From: Mongoliimonas terrestris
GTDB lineage: Bacteria > Pseudomonadota > Alphaproteobacteria > Rhizobiales > Pleomorphomonadaceae
NCBI RefSeq assembly: GCF_001927285.1
Contig: NZ_MSIG01000001.1
Location: 124,001 to 188,000, forward strand
Length of the DNA: 64,000 bases
Reading direction: 5' to 3'
Shown here: piece by piece, positions 55,718-63,923 of the stretch
Layout of the letters: each line of letters opens with the position of its first letter
How positions within the stretch are numbered: position 1 is the stretch's first letter
The notes under the pieces: generated by a model
The model's input: the letters and a program-made list of their open reading frames with translations, nothing else
Database searches by the model: none
What the model was told of the DNA's origin: nothing
Made by a program: the position numbers and the translations under genes

Positions 55718-55790
55718 CCGCCGCTCTTGCCGCGTTCGTCGCTTTAAGGGAAACTCGTTTTTCTGTTCCAGATGAAGCCAGGCTTAATCG
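55718..55790. promoter_or_regulatory. argO-argP divergent control region
   Basis: 73 bp, strikingly AT-richer than its flanks (GGGAAACTCGTTTTTCTG at 55748-55765). TTAAG near 55744 and CTTAA near 55783 form an inverted pair at the two edges. LysR proteins of the ArgP type bind such short divergent spacers. I could not fix a unique T-N11-A box. Confidence 0.4.
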
Positions 55791-56675
55791 ATGCTGGACT
55801 ATCCGGCCCTCGGCGCGGTGGCGGCCATCGTCCGCGAGGGCAGTTTCGAACGGGCCGCCGGCGCCCTCGGCATCACGCCGTCCGCGATCTCGCAGCGGGT
55901 GCGCGGCCTGGAGGAGCGCCTCGGCGCGATCCTGATCATCCGCACCCAGCCCTGCCAGCCGACGGACCTCGGCCGGACGCTGCTCGCCCATCTGGACAAG
56001 GTTCGTCTGCTGGAAGCCGATCTCGCGCCGGCCCTCGGCATCGGTCCCGCGGGCGGCATGCCGACGCTGCGCATGGCCGTGAACGCCGACAGCCTCGCCA
56101 CCTGGTTTCCGGCCGCCGCCGCGGGCTTCGGCCGTGACGGCGGCGTCTCGCTCGATCTCATCCTCGACGACGAGGGCCATACCGCCGACCGGCTGCGGAG
56201 CGGCGAGGTGCTGGCGGCCGTCACCGCCGACCCGGGTCCGGTGCCGGGCTGCCGGACGCTCCCGCTCGGCGCGCTCCGCTATGCGGCCTGCGCCAGCCCT
56301 GCCTTCGTCGCCCGCCATTTCCCGCACGGGATGGATGCCGCCGCGCTGGCGCTCGCACCCGTCCTTCGCTTCAATCATCAGGACCGGCTGCAGGCCCGCT
56401 TTGCCGCCATGGTCTGCGGGTCCGAGGCGCTCGGTCCCGTCCACGCGGTGCCGTCGACCCACGCCTTCCTGGATCTGGCGATCGCCGGCCTCGCCTGGGG
56501 CCTGCAGCCGGTCGACCTCGCCGCCCCGCATCTCGCCGCCGGACGGCTCGCCGAGATCGAACCAGGCCGTCTCCTCGACGTGGACCTCTTCTGGACCGTC
56601 TCGCGGCTTCCCTCCGCCGCCCTCACGGGCCTGACGAAACACGTGCGGGCCGCCGCGCGGGAACGCCTTCGCTAG
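55791..56675 (+). CDS. argP: ArgP-type LysR-family regulator
   Basis: 294 residues. LysR helix-turn-helix at the N-terminus: LDYPALGAVAAIVREGSFERAA, ALGITPSAISQRVRGLEERLG. The effector domain (about 88-290) includes TLRMAVNADSLATWF and LDLILDDEGHTADRLRSGEVLAAVT, both typical of ArgP/IciA. In characterised bacteria ArgP activates argO with arginine or canavanine and is blocked by lysine. Adjacent divergent argO supports the same role here. Confidence 0.9.
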   Translation: MLDYPALGAVAAIVREGSFERAAGALGITPSAISQRVRGLEERLGAILIIRTQPCQPTDLGRTLLAHLDKVRLLEADLAPALGIGPAGGMPTLRMAVNADSLATWFPAAAAGFGRDGGVSLDLILDDEGHTADRLRSGEVLAAVTADPGPVPGCRTLPLGALRYAACASPAFVARHFPHGMDAAALALAPVLRFNHQDRLQARFAAMVCGSEALGPVHAVPSTHAFLDLAIAGLAWGLQPVDLAAPHLAAGRLAEIEPGRLLDVDLFWTVSRLPSAALTGLTKHVRAAARERLR

Positions 56676-56756
56676 GTCGAAAGCCCCCGAAGCGACCGAA
56701 GCACCCCCGCCCCGGCTCGGTGCGACCGCCCGCCCACCGCCCTCTCGCCCTAGCGG

Positions 56757-57659
56757 TCACCCGCCGTGATCGCCTTTGTACCAGTCGAGGATCTCCGACC
56801 CGGTCCAGTGCACCACGCCCTCGTGGCCGAGGATGTGGTCGTAGAGCATCTCCAGATACTTGATCCGGTGGGGCGCGCCGGTGAGGTAGGGGTGGATGGA
56901 GATCGCCATCACGCGCGGTTGCGTGGCGCCGTCGAGAAAGAGCCGGTCGAACTGGTCGACGCCGCGCCGATAGATCTCGTCCGACCGGTGCCCCTGGACG
57001 GCGGTCATCACCACGTCGTTGATCTCCACCGTGTAGGGCACCGAGACGATCGGCCCGGACGTGGTGGAAAGGGTCACCGGCTGGTCGTCCAGGCACCAGT
57101 CGCACACATATTCGATGCCGGCCTCCGCCAGATGGTCGAGCGTGTCCATCGTCTCGGTGAGCCCCGGCGACTCCCAGCCGCGCGGCGCCTTGCCGGTGAG
57201 CGCGCGGATCGCCTCGATGGTGTCGCGGATGGCGCCCGGCTGGTCCTCCACCCGGTGCATCGGCCGCTGCACGAAGCCGTGCCCGATGAAGTCCCAGCCC
57301 GCCGCGTGGGCGGCCTCGCAGGCCTCCGCGTACACCCGGCAGGCCGAGCCGTTGACGGCGAAGCTCGCCTTCAGGCCGCGGGCGCCGAGCACCTCCAGGA
57401 AGCGCCAGAAGCCCACCCGCATGCCGTACTCGTGCCAGGCCCAGTTCGGGATGTCCGGCAGGAGCGGCTGGCCCATGGGCGGCGGCAACACGGCCCGGGG
57501 CATCGGGCCGGCGGGCGACCAGGTCTCCACGTTGACGATGGTCCAGACCGCCACGCGGGCGTCGTTCGGCAGGCGGAGCGGCGGCCGCCGTGTGATCGGC
57601 ACGAAGGGAAGGCGCCCCCGGATCCGCTCCGGGTCGATGTCGCTGTCCGCCATGGTCAT
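56757..57659 (-). CDS. Polysaccharide-deacetylase-family amidohydrolase
   Basis: 300 residues from the ATG at 57659 (GAGG 4 nt upstream); an ATG two codons later is equally placed. NodB-fold features: NDARVAVWTIVNVETWSP, ASFAVNGSACRVYAEACEAAHAAGWDFIGHGF with the metal His, GWESPGLTETMDTLDHLAEAG and SIHPYLTGAPHRI. It is related to, but clearly different from, the PuuE-like protein at 41532. This branch acts on amides of small molecules (allantoin, formamides, N-acetyl groups) as well as on polysaccharides. It is the last gene of a minus-strand set with an asparaginase and an NMT1-type importer, so a small imported amide is more likely than a polymer. Confidence 0.85.
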   Translation of the reverse strand: MTMADSDIDPERIRGRLPFVPITRRPPLRLPNDARVAVWTIVNVETWSPAGPMPRAVLPPPMGQPLLPDIPNWAWHEYGMRVGFWRFLEVLGARGLKASFAVNGSACRVYAEACEAAHAAGWDFIGHGFVQRPMHRVEDQPGAIRDTIEAIRALTGKAPRGWESPGLTETMDTLDHLAEAGIEYVCDWCLDDQPVTLSTTSGPIVSVPYTVEINDVVMTAVQGHRSDEIYRRGVDQFDRLFLDGATQPRVMAISIHPYLTGAPHRIKYLEMLYDHILGHEGVVHWTGSEILDWYKGDHGG

Positions 57660-57703
57660 TGCCTCTTCGGTGTCATGCCCGGCGCGTGACGCGCGGGCTT
57701 GCC

Positions 57704-58690
57704 TCAGCTGTACGCCGCGAACGCGTCCGCCACCGCCCGCCGGTCCGCGCCGCCGGCGAGAAGCACGGCGAGGAGCAGCCGCGCCTTGTGGGCGGAGAGG
57801 AGCCCGGCCGGAACCAGCCCCTTGGCGATCAGGTCCCTCTCCGACCCCGGGAAGCCGTAGGTGGTCCGGAACACGGGCCCGCCCGGCACGCGCGTCGCCA
57901 GCACCACCGGCATGCGCACGCTCAACGCCTCCAGCGGTTCGGCGAGCGCGGCCGGCACGTGGCCGGCGCCCATGGCCTCCAGCACGAGCCCCCGGTAGCC
58001 GAGGTCCGCCACCGCCCGGATCAGGCGGCCGTCGTCGCCGAGCGTCGCCTTGGCGATCGCCACGGGGGGCAGGTCCTTGGCGCCCGGCGCCGCCGGAAGA
58101 ACCGGCGGCCGCCTCAGGGCGAAGGGGAGACGGGCCCTGCCCTCCATCACGTGGCCGAGCGGGCCGAAGCCCGGCGCGGCGAAGGCGGAGGCAAGGCCGG
58201 TGTGGGTCTTCTCCACCAGCCGCGCCGCATGGATCTCGTCGTTGAGCACCACCAGCACGCCCTGCCCGCGCGCTTCGGGCGCGGCGGCGACGATCGTCGC
58301 GGCGAGAAGGTTGGCGTGCCCGTCCGCCCCGGGGGCGGCGGCGCCGCGCATGGCGCCGGTCACCACCAGCGGCGCGTCGGCGGTCCAGCCGAGGTCGAGG
58401 AGGAAGCTCGTCTCGTCGATGGTGTCGGTGCCCTGCACCACGACGACGCCCGCCGCGCCCGCCTCCACCGCCGCGGCGGCGAGCGCCCGCACGTCGGCGA
58501 TCTGCGCGAAGGTCAGCGAGGCGCCGGGAACCAGGAAGGGCGTCGCGACCACGATGGCGGCCACGTCGGCGAGCGCCGGCACGGCCGCCACCAGGTCGGC
58601 CCCGGTCAGCGACGGCGCGATCCCGCCGGCCGCCTGGGGCGCCATGGTGATCGTGCCGCCGAGAACGAGGATGTGGACGGTCGGTTGCAT
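57704..58690 (-). CDS. L-asparaginase family amidohydrolase
   Basis: 328 residues from the ATG at 58690. The first catalytic block reads LVLGGTITM, keeping the nucleophile Thr though the usual preceding Thr is Leu. The second block VVVVQGTDTIDETSFLL keeps the Thr-Asp pair, with Gln in place of the usual His. VLNDEIHAARLVEKTHTG holds the conserved Lys. No signal peptide, so it is a cytoplasmic type I-like enzyme releasing ammonia from asparagine or a related amide. It lies between the deacetylase and the ABC importer genes on the same strand. The altered first motif positions leave substrate preference open. Confidence 0.88.
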   Translation of the reverse strand: MQPTVHILVLGGTITMAPQAAGGIAPSLTGADLVAAVPALADVAAIVVATPFLVPGASLTFAQIADVRALAAAAVEAGAAGVVVVQGTDTIDETSFLLDLGWTADAPLVVTGAMRGAAAPGADGHANLLAATIVAAAPEARGQGVLVVLNDEIHAARLVEKTHTGLASAFAAPGFGPLGHVMEGRARLPFALRRPPVLPAAPGAKDLPPVAIAKATLGDDGRLIRAVADLGYRGLVLEAMGAGHVPAALAEPLEALSVRMPVVLATRVPGGPVFRTTYGFPGSERDLIAKGLVPAGLLSAHKARLLLAVLLAGGADRRAVADAFAAYS

Positions 58691-58755
58691 GCGGATCCCG
58701 CTCAGGTTCTGGACGGAGGGCGCGCCCGGCCGGTGCCGGCGCGGGGCGCGTCGGG

Positions 58756-59574
58756 TCAGCGGTTGTCGTCGGAGCGCCAGAAGATCAGCTTGCGGTCCAG
58801 CCATTCCAGGAGGAAGTAGCCGCCGGCGCCGATGAAGGCGAGCACCACCACGACGGCGAAGACGCGGTCGATGCGGAGCTGGTGATTGTAGAGCTCCACC
58901 AGATAGCCGAGGCCTTCGGACGCGCCCACGAACTCGCCGACGATCGCGCCGATCACCGCGAAGGTGAGCGCGGCCTTCACGCCGGCGAAGATGACCGGCA
59001 GGGCGTGCGGCAGCGACACCTTGCGGAAGGTCTGCATCGGCGTCGCCTTCAGCGAGCGCATCAGCTTGCGGGCGTCGTCCGGCACGCTTTCCAGGCCCAC
59101 CATGGTGTTGATGAGGACCGGGAAGAAGGAGATGACCACCGCCATCACCACCTTGGAGCTCTGGCCGAACCCGAACCAGGCGATGAAGAGCGGCGCGAAC
59201 ACGATCTTGGGGATCGCCTGGAAGCCGACCACGAACGGATAGGCGATGCGCTTGGCGGTCGGCCACACGGCGAGCGCGATGCCGAGCATCAGGCCGATGG
59301 CGGTGCCGAGGACGAAGCCGACGAGGATTTCCGTCAGCGTCACGCTGAAGTGGCGCAGGAAGAAGTCCGTCTGCACCAGCGACCAGAGCGCGGCGGCCAC
59401 CTGCGAAAAGGCCGGCAGGATGATGGGCGACACCAGCCCGGCCCGCGGCGCGATCTCCCAGGCGGCGAGGATGACGGCGACGATCGCCAGCGAATAGAGC
59501 CGGTAGCGCAGCCGCTCGGCCTGCTCCGGGTCCCGCACGGCCGCAGCGGGCGGGGCTTGATCAGTGATCGCCAT
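58756..59574 (-). CDS. ABC transporter permease (SsuC/TauC/NrtB type)
   Basis: 272 residues from the ATG at 59574, which overlaps the end of the ATPase gene by 14 nt; an in-frame ATG at 59595 is an alternative. Six membrane helices and the EAA loop DDARKLMRSLKATPMQTFRK with VSLPHALPVIFAGVK downstream are visible. It forms the channel of the NMT1-type importer with the ATPase and binding protein encoded upstream. Confidence 0.9.
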   Translation of the reverse strand: MAITDQAPPAAAVRDPEQAERLRYRLYSLAIVAVILAAWEIAPRAGLVSPIILPAFSQVAAALWSLVQTDFFLRHFSVTLTEILVGFVLGTAIGLMLGIALAVWPTAKRIAYPFVVGFQAIPKIVFAPLFIAWFGFGQSSKVVMAVVISFFPVLINTMVGLESVPDDARKLMRSLKATPMQTFRKVSLPHALPVIFAGVKAALTFAVIGAIVGEFVGASEGLGYLVELYNHQLRIDRVFAVVVVLAFIGAGGYFLLEWLDRKLIFWRSDDNR

Positions 59575-60394
59575 GGGTGTTTCCCAGAATGCCACGGACC
59601 TTGAAGATGAGGTCCGAGAAGGATTGCTTCTGCATGGTGCCGATCGTGCGCGGACGCTCCAGGTCGATGTCCACGATGCCGGAGACCTTGCCGGGGCGCG
59701 GCGTCATCACGACCACCCGGTCCGACATGAAGACCGCCTCGGTGATGTTGTGCGTCACGAACAGCACCGTGATGCCGGCCGCCTGGGTGATGCGCATCAG
59801 CTCCAGGTTCATGGCCTCCCGAGTGAACTCGTCGAGCGCGCCGAACGGCTCGTCCATCAGGAGCACGTCCGGCTCGTAGGTCAGCACGCGGGCGAGCGCC
59901 ACGCGCTGCTGCATGCCGCCGGAGAGCTGGCGCGGGTAGGCGTCCACGAAGGCGCCGAGGCCGACAGCCTCGATCACCGCGCGCGCCTTGTCGCGGATGT
60001 CGGCCTGCTTCAGGCCGAACACCTCCGCCGGCATCAGCACGTTCTTCTCCACGGTCCGCCACGGCAGGAGAACCGGCGTCTGGAACATGAAGCCGACCTG
60101 CCGCGAGGGCTCGGTCACCGGCTGGCCGTTCACGTGGGCCACGCCGCCCGTGGCCGGCAGGAGGCCGGCCACCATGTTGAGGAAGGTGGACTTGCCGCAG
60201 CCGCTCGGCCCCACGAAGGCGATGAACTCGCCCTTGCGGATCTCAAGGTCCACGTCCCTGAGGGCGACCACGTCGCCGCCCCCGAGCTTGAACGTCTTCG
60301 ACAGGCCCTTCGCGGTGACGATGGGCGCGCCGAGACCGGCCGGCCGGGGCGACGCGCCCCGGTCTTCTCTCGGAACGGGAGCCGCCATGATCAT
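59561..60394 (-). CDS. ABC transporter ATP-binding protein (SsuB/TauB/NrtD type)
   Basis: 277 residues. The ATG at 60394 overlaps the binding-protein stop (ATGA). Walker [16 protein letters not shown] (about 57-71). Q-loop: MFQTPVLLPWRTV, with the PWR typical of nitrate/sulfonate/taurine importers. Signature: LSGGMQQRVALARVL. Walker B: VLLMDEPFGALDEFTRE. H-loop: VTHNITEAV. It powers the importer. Confidence 0.93.
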   Translation of the reverse strand: MIMAAPVPREDRGASPRPAGLGAPIVTAKGLSKTFKLGGGDVVALRDVDLEIRKGEFIAFVGPSGCGKSTFLNMVAGLLPATGGVAHVNGQPVTEPSRQVGFMFQTPVLLPWRTVEKNVLMPAEVFGLKQADIRDKARAVIEAVGLGAFVDAYPRQLSGGMQQRVALARVLTYEPDVLLMDEPFGALDEFTREAMNLELMRITQAAGITVLFVTHNITEAVFMSDRVVVMTPRPGKVSGIVDIDLERPRTIGTMQKQSFSDLIFKVRGILGNTHGDH

Positions 60395-61452
60395 TCGGCC
60401 ACCACGGCGGCCTTGTCGAACCCGTTGGCCTTCTCGATCAGCGAGGAGTCGAGCGCCGCGCCGAGGTCGACGTCGGCCGCAAGGCCGCCCTCCTCCTCGG
60501 TACCCTGGCGCAGAAAGTCGTGGTAGGCCTGGAAACCGGCGGTGTAGTGGGTGCCGAGCGGCTGGTCGGCCAGCGCCTGCGGCGGCGTCTTCAGGATGTG
60601 CGCGGCCTCCCAGTTGGCCTTGGCGAGCGCCTCGTCCTCGAACTCCTCCGGCCGGATGGTCTTGGCCATCTCGAACGCCTTCTCGTCATGGGCGGCCGCA
60701 TAGGCGACGCCCTTGGCGACGGCGCGGAGGAACCCCTCGTACTTGGCCGGGTCGGCCTGAAGCGCCTCGGCGGTCACCACCACGCCGTTGGCGGGGAAGT
60801 CCTGCGCCTGCTGGGGCAGGATGGTGGTCATCTCGATGCCGCGGGCCTGGATGGCCGCCAGGTCGAAGAGGCTCGACGAATAGGCGTCCACCTGGCCGGT
60901 CTGGAGCGCGTCCACCGTGAGAGCCGAGCCGTCGCCGACCGGCAGCAGCTGCACGTCCGAGCCCTCGGCGAGGCCGGCCTCGGCCAGCACCGCGCGCACC
61001 AGCGGCACCTCGCCGCCGGAGAGATCCGACACGCCCACCTTCTTGCCCTTGAGGTCGGCGATCGTCTTGATGCCGGACGAGCCGGTCGCCGCCAGGGTGA
61101 AGATGTTGGCGTACTGGTAGGAGTAGATCCACTTCAGCGCGTAGCCCTGGGCCACGGCGTTGAGGAAGGCGCTCGGCGCCGGCAGGGCCGCGTCGGCGTT
61201 GCCGGCGATCACCTGCTGGACGGCGGCGCTCGACCCGCCCGCGTCCTGGAACTCCACGTCCAGGCCTTCCGCCTCGAAATATCCGAGCTCATCGGCGATG
61301 TAGAACGGGTGATACTGGTTGACGCTCTCCACCGGGAACATGAACCGGAACGGCTTCAGCTCCTGGGCGAAGGCCATGCCCGACAGGAGCACCGAGGCGG
61401 TCGCCGCGGCGATGCCGATGGACCGCGAAAAGGCCTGAATTCGCTTCGTCAT
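60391..61452 (-). CDS. ABC transporter substrate-binding protein (NMT1/THI5-like)
   Basis: 353 residues. Signal peptide: MTKRIQAFSRSIGIAAATASVLLSGMAFA-Q. The NMT1/SsuA-like fold shows NQYHPFYIADELGYFEAEGLDVEF, GNADAALPAPSAFLNAVAQG and ADLKGKKVGVSDLSGGEVPLVRAVL. The family binds hydroxymethylpyrimidine, riboflavin, sulfonates, nitrate or aromatic acids. The downstream asparaginase and deacetylase genes suggest a nitrogenous ligand. It is the first gene of the minus-strand operon and is divergent from the GntR-FCD gene. Confidence 0.92.
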   Translation of the reverse strand: MTKRIQAFSRSIGIAAATASVLLSGMAFAQELKPFRFMFPVESVNQYHPFYIADELGYFEAEGLDVEFQDAGGSSAAVQQVIAGNADAALPAPSAFLNAVAQGYALKWIYSYQYANIFTLAATGSSGIKTIADLKGKKVGVSDLSGGEVPLVRAVLAEAGLAEGSDVQLLPVGDGSALTVDALQTGQVDAYSSSLFDLAAIQARGIEMTTILPQQAQDFPANGVVVTAEALQADPAKYEGFLRAVAKGVAYAAAHDEKAFEMAKTIRPEEFEDEALAKANWEAAHILKTPPQALADQPLGTHYTAGFQAYHDFLRQGTEEEGGLAADVDLGAALDSSLIEKANGFDKAAVVAE

Positions 61453-61541
61453 CTGTCTGTTCCCATCTCGTCTGGTGTGGCTGCCGGACCGCTTCTCCTC
61501 GGGATCGAGGGGCGCCGATCAATCTCGTTGTGCCTCCAGGA

Positions 61542-61553
61542 CTAATATATTAG
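61542..61553. promoter_or_regulatory. Candidate GntR-FCD operator
   Basis: CTAATATATTAG is a perfect 12-bp palindrome in the 234-bp divergent region 61453-61686, in an AT-rich island of otherwise GC-rich DNA. TCTAGA lies 3 bp downstream. Palindromes of this AT-rich type are bound by many FCD-type GntR proteins. One is encoded at 61687, and the importer operon starts at 61452. Confidence 0.55.
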
Positions 61554-61686
61554 ATTCTAGATATCAAGACGGGTTGGCGCGAATGTATGCGCGACCCATT
61601 CATGAGCAGATGGCACGGACGGCTCGCCGGGACAGGGGTCGGGCAGGGGCCGAAGCCGCGCGCAAGAGGCGGAGGGGAAGACGGCA

Positions 61687-62427
61687 ATGGATCTGACGGA
61701 AGCGGAACGTTCGGCTGTCCGGTCGGTCAGCCGCAAGGACGCGGTCCTCGCGGTGCTGCGGGCGGGGATCATCGACGGCCGCCTTGGGCCGGGCGCGCGT
61801 CTCGACCAGAACGAGATCGCCCAGTCGCTCGGCGTCAGCCGCATGCCGGTGCGCGAGGCCCTGAAGCAGCTGGAGACCGAAGGCCTCGTGGTGGTCTACC
61901 CCTATCGGGGGGTGGAGGTCGCCCGGCTGGACCCGGAAGCCATCACGGAGCTTTTCGGCATCCGCATCGCGCTCGAACGGCTGGCCGTCTCCCGCGCGGC
62001 CGCCAACCTGACGGCGCCGCACCTGAAGGCCATGCAGGCGATCCTGAAGAAGATGGACCGCAGCGTGACCCTCGGCGGGGTCGACGATCCCTGGATGCGC
62101 CAGAACCGGGAGTTCCACACCATCATCAATGAGGCGAGCGACTGGCCGCGTCTCGTCGAGACCATCGACCAGTTCCGCAGCAACGTGGAGCGGTATGTGC
62201 GCTACTACCTGCGCACCCGCGGCCGCGAGCAGTCCCAGCTTGAGCACTGGCAGCTCTACGAGGCCTGCGCCAAGCGCGATCCTGCCGCCGCCGCCACCAT
62301 CATCGAGCAGCACCTCCAGAACACCGCGGACGCGCTGATCGAAGCCATCCGCGCCGGCGAGGCCGCCCCCGCCCCCCGCGCCGGCGAAGCCGCGCCCGCC
62401 TCAAAGCCTCCGGCGGCAACGGACTGA
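61687..62427 (+). CDS. GntR-family transcriptional regulator (FCD type)
   Basis: 246 residues from the ATG at 61687 (GGAGGGGAA upstream). The winged helix (about 15-78) shows VLAVLRAGIIDGRLGPGARL, NEIAQSLGVSRMPVREALKQL and EGLVVVYPYRGVEV. The FCD domain (about 90-220) has LFGIRIALERLAVSRAAANL and the metal-type His residues in NREFHTIINEAS. The C-terminal tail repeats GEAAPAP/GEAAPAS and is probably disordered. It likely regulates the divergent importer operon and the amidohydrolase gene 44 bp downstream. Confidence 0.92.
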   Translation: MDLTEAERSAVRSVSRKDAVLAVLRAGIIDGRLGPGARLDQNEIAQSLGVSRMPVREALKQLETEGLVVVYPYRGVEVARLDPEAITELFGIRIALERLAVSRAAANLTAPHLKAMQAILKKMDRSVTLGGVDDPWMRQNREFHTIINEASDWPRLVETIDQFRSNVERYVRYYLRTRGREQSQLEHWQLYEACAKRDPAAAATIIEQHLQNTADALIEAIRAGEAAPAPRAGEAAPASKPPAATD

Positions 62428-62471
62428 CCCGTCCGGCCGCCTCCCGTCCCCCCCTCAGCCAAAGGCCTGTC

Positions 62472-63497
62472 GTGACCTTCCAAGCAGCCGCTTCCCGCCC
62501 GCGCGCCCGTCGGATCGACATTCACGCCCACTATTATCCCGAGCGCTTCATCGATCTCATGGAAACGGAGGGCTGCCGCTGCGGCGCCTGCGTGCGCCGC
62601 GACGCCCGAGGCCCGGTGATCGACGCCGGGCCGCTGCACGCCGGCCCGCTCGCCCGCCGCTTCATCGACCTCGACCTCAGGATCGCCGACATGGACGCCC
62701 AGGGCGTCGACATGCAGGCGCTCTCGCTCACCCAGCCCATGGTCTACTGGGCCGACGCCCCCCTCGCCCGGCGCCTGTCGGCGGTGTTCAACGACGAACT
62801 CGTCGCCGCCCACGCGCGCCACCCGACCCGCCTCGTCGGCCTTGCCATGCTGCCCGTCCACCATGCCGACGAGGCCCTCGCCGAGCTGGAGCGCGTGCGG
62901 CAGGCGCCGGGCATCCGCGGCATCTACATGGGCACCGCGATCGGCGACATGGACCTTTCTGACGAGCGGCTCTTCCCGGTCTTCGCCGCCATCGAGGACA
63001 GCGGCCTGCCGATCTTCCTGCACCCCCTGAAGGTGCTCGGCATGGAGGACCGGCTGAAGCCCTATTTCCTGGCGAATCTCCTCGGCAATCCGTTCGACAC
63101 CGCGGTCGCGGCCGCCAAACTGATGGCCGGGGGCGTGCTCGACCGGTTCCCCCGACTCTCCTTCGTGCTGCCCCACGGCGGCGGCGCCCTCCCCTTCCTG
63201 ATCGGGCGCCTGCAGCACGGCTGGCGCGTCCGCCCGGAGCTCGCCCACATGGCGTCCGGGCCGGAGAGCTACCTGAAGCGCTTCTTCTACGACACCATCA
63301 CCCACTCCGACGCGGCGCTCGCCTACCTGATCGACCTGGTCGGTCCGGACCGCGTGCTCCTCGGCAGCGACTACTGCTTCGACATGGGCCTGGAGCGCCC
63401 GGTCGAGGCGGTCGGCCGTCAGGAGACGCTGGCGCCCGACCAGCAGGAGCAGATCCTCGGCGGCAACGCGGCGGCGCTCCTCAGCCTGCCGGACTGA
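62472..63497 (+). CDS. Amidohydrolase 2 family enzyme (ACMSD-like decarboxylase/hydrolase)
   Basis: 341 residues starting with GTG at 62472. TIM-barrel amidohydrolase: the metal motif IDIHAHYYPERF (H-x-H) at the N-terminus, the middle block FLHPLKVLGM with its His, VLPHGGGALPFLIGRLQ, and the catalytic Asp in VLLGSDYCFDMG. Relatives include 2-amino-3-carboxymuconate-semialdehyde decarboxylase, gamma-resorcylate decarboxylase and 5-carboxyvanillate decarboxylase, all non-oxidative steps in aromatic or tryptophan catabolism. It is probably co-transcribed with the GntR-FCD gene. Confidence 0.9.
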   Translation: MTFQAAASRPRARRIDIHAHYYPERFIDLMETEGCRCGACVRRDARGPVIDAGPLHAGPLARRFIDLDLRIADMDAQGVDMQALSLTQPMVYWADAPLARRLSAVFNDELVAAHARHPTRLVGLAMLPVHHADEALAELERVRQAPGIRGIYMGTAIGDMDLSDERLFPVFAAIEDSGLPIFLHPLKVLGMEDRLKPYFLANLLGNPFDTAVAAAKLMAGGVLDRFPRLSFVLPHGGGALPFLIGRLQHGWRVRPELAHMASGPESYLKRFFYDTITHSDAALAYLIDLVGPDRVLLGSDYCFDMGLERPVEAVGRQETLAPDQQEQILGGNAAALLSLPD

Positions 63498-63754
63498 GCG
63501 GGACGGCGGGCCCTCGGGGCTCGTCGCCGACAGGCCGGCTACAGGCGGCTACAGGCGGGCTACAGGCCGCGACAAAGGCGGCTACAGGCCGGCTACAAGC
63601 CGGGCGACGTTGCCGCGACCAAGCGGCTTCATCCGCGTTGTAGTCGCCCCCTTGGCCGCAAAGCGGGGAGCCGGACCGGCCCGCCGCACGCCCTTGAAAC
63701 GGCGCTTCTCCGCTTCGATGCGCTGGTATTTCCGGCCCGTTTTGCCCGTTGGCC
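63498..63754. other. Intergenic region upstream of the cold-shock gene
   Basis: 257 bp containing the short tandem repeat at 63531-63603. A short basic open frame on the minus strand (63582-63764) starts with TTG without a ribosome site and is not called. Beyond the repeat I see no other defined element before the cold-shock promoter. Confidence 0.4.
63531..63603. repeat. Helically phased tandem repeat, unit GGCTACAGGC
   Basis: Units start at 63537, 63547, 63558, 63580 and 63591, with a degraded one near 63569. The step is 10-11 bp, one DNA turn. It lies directly after the amidohydrolase stop and about 150 bp before the cold-shock promoter. Confidence 0.8.
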
Positions 63755-63782
63755 TTGAGATCAACTCAAATGAAGCTATATA
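63755..63782 (+). promoter_or_regulatory. Probable sigma-70 promoter of the cold-shock gene
   Basis: TTGAGA (63755-63760), 16 bp, then TATATA (63777-63782), the best vegetative promoter match I saw in the window. It predicts a transcript leader of about 135 nt before the ATG at 63924, the length typical of regulated cold-shock mRNA leaders. Confidence 0.65.
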
Positions 63783-63923
63783 GGAGGTGTCGATCTTTGC
63801 AGATGGTGCTCGGATTTCGCGCAGATTTCATTCCGCGCAATAAAATCGAGCTCCCTGGAAAAATCGCGAGCCGCGTTCGCGACGCGTGGTGCGGCGCTCG
63901 GTTCTATTTTCTAAAGGTTCAAA

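Noticed and set aside
63531..63603. CRISPR array
   Set aside because: Units are about 10-11 bp without spacers, and no cas gene is present.
63582..63764. Basic 60-residue open frame on the minus strand near the cold-shock gene
   Set aside because: It begins with TTG, has no ribosome site, runs into the tandem repeat and overlaps the cold-shock promoter. No family recognised.
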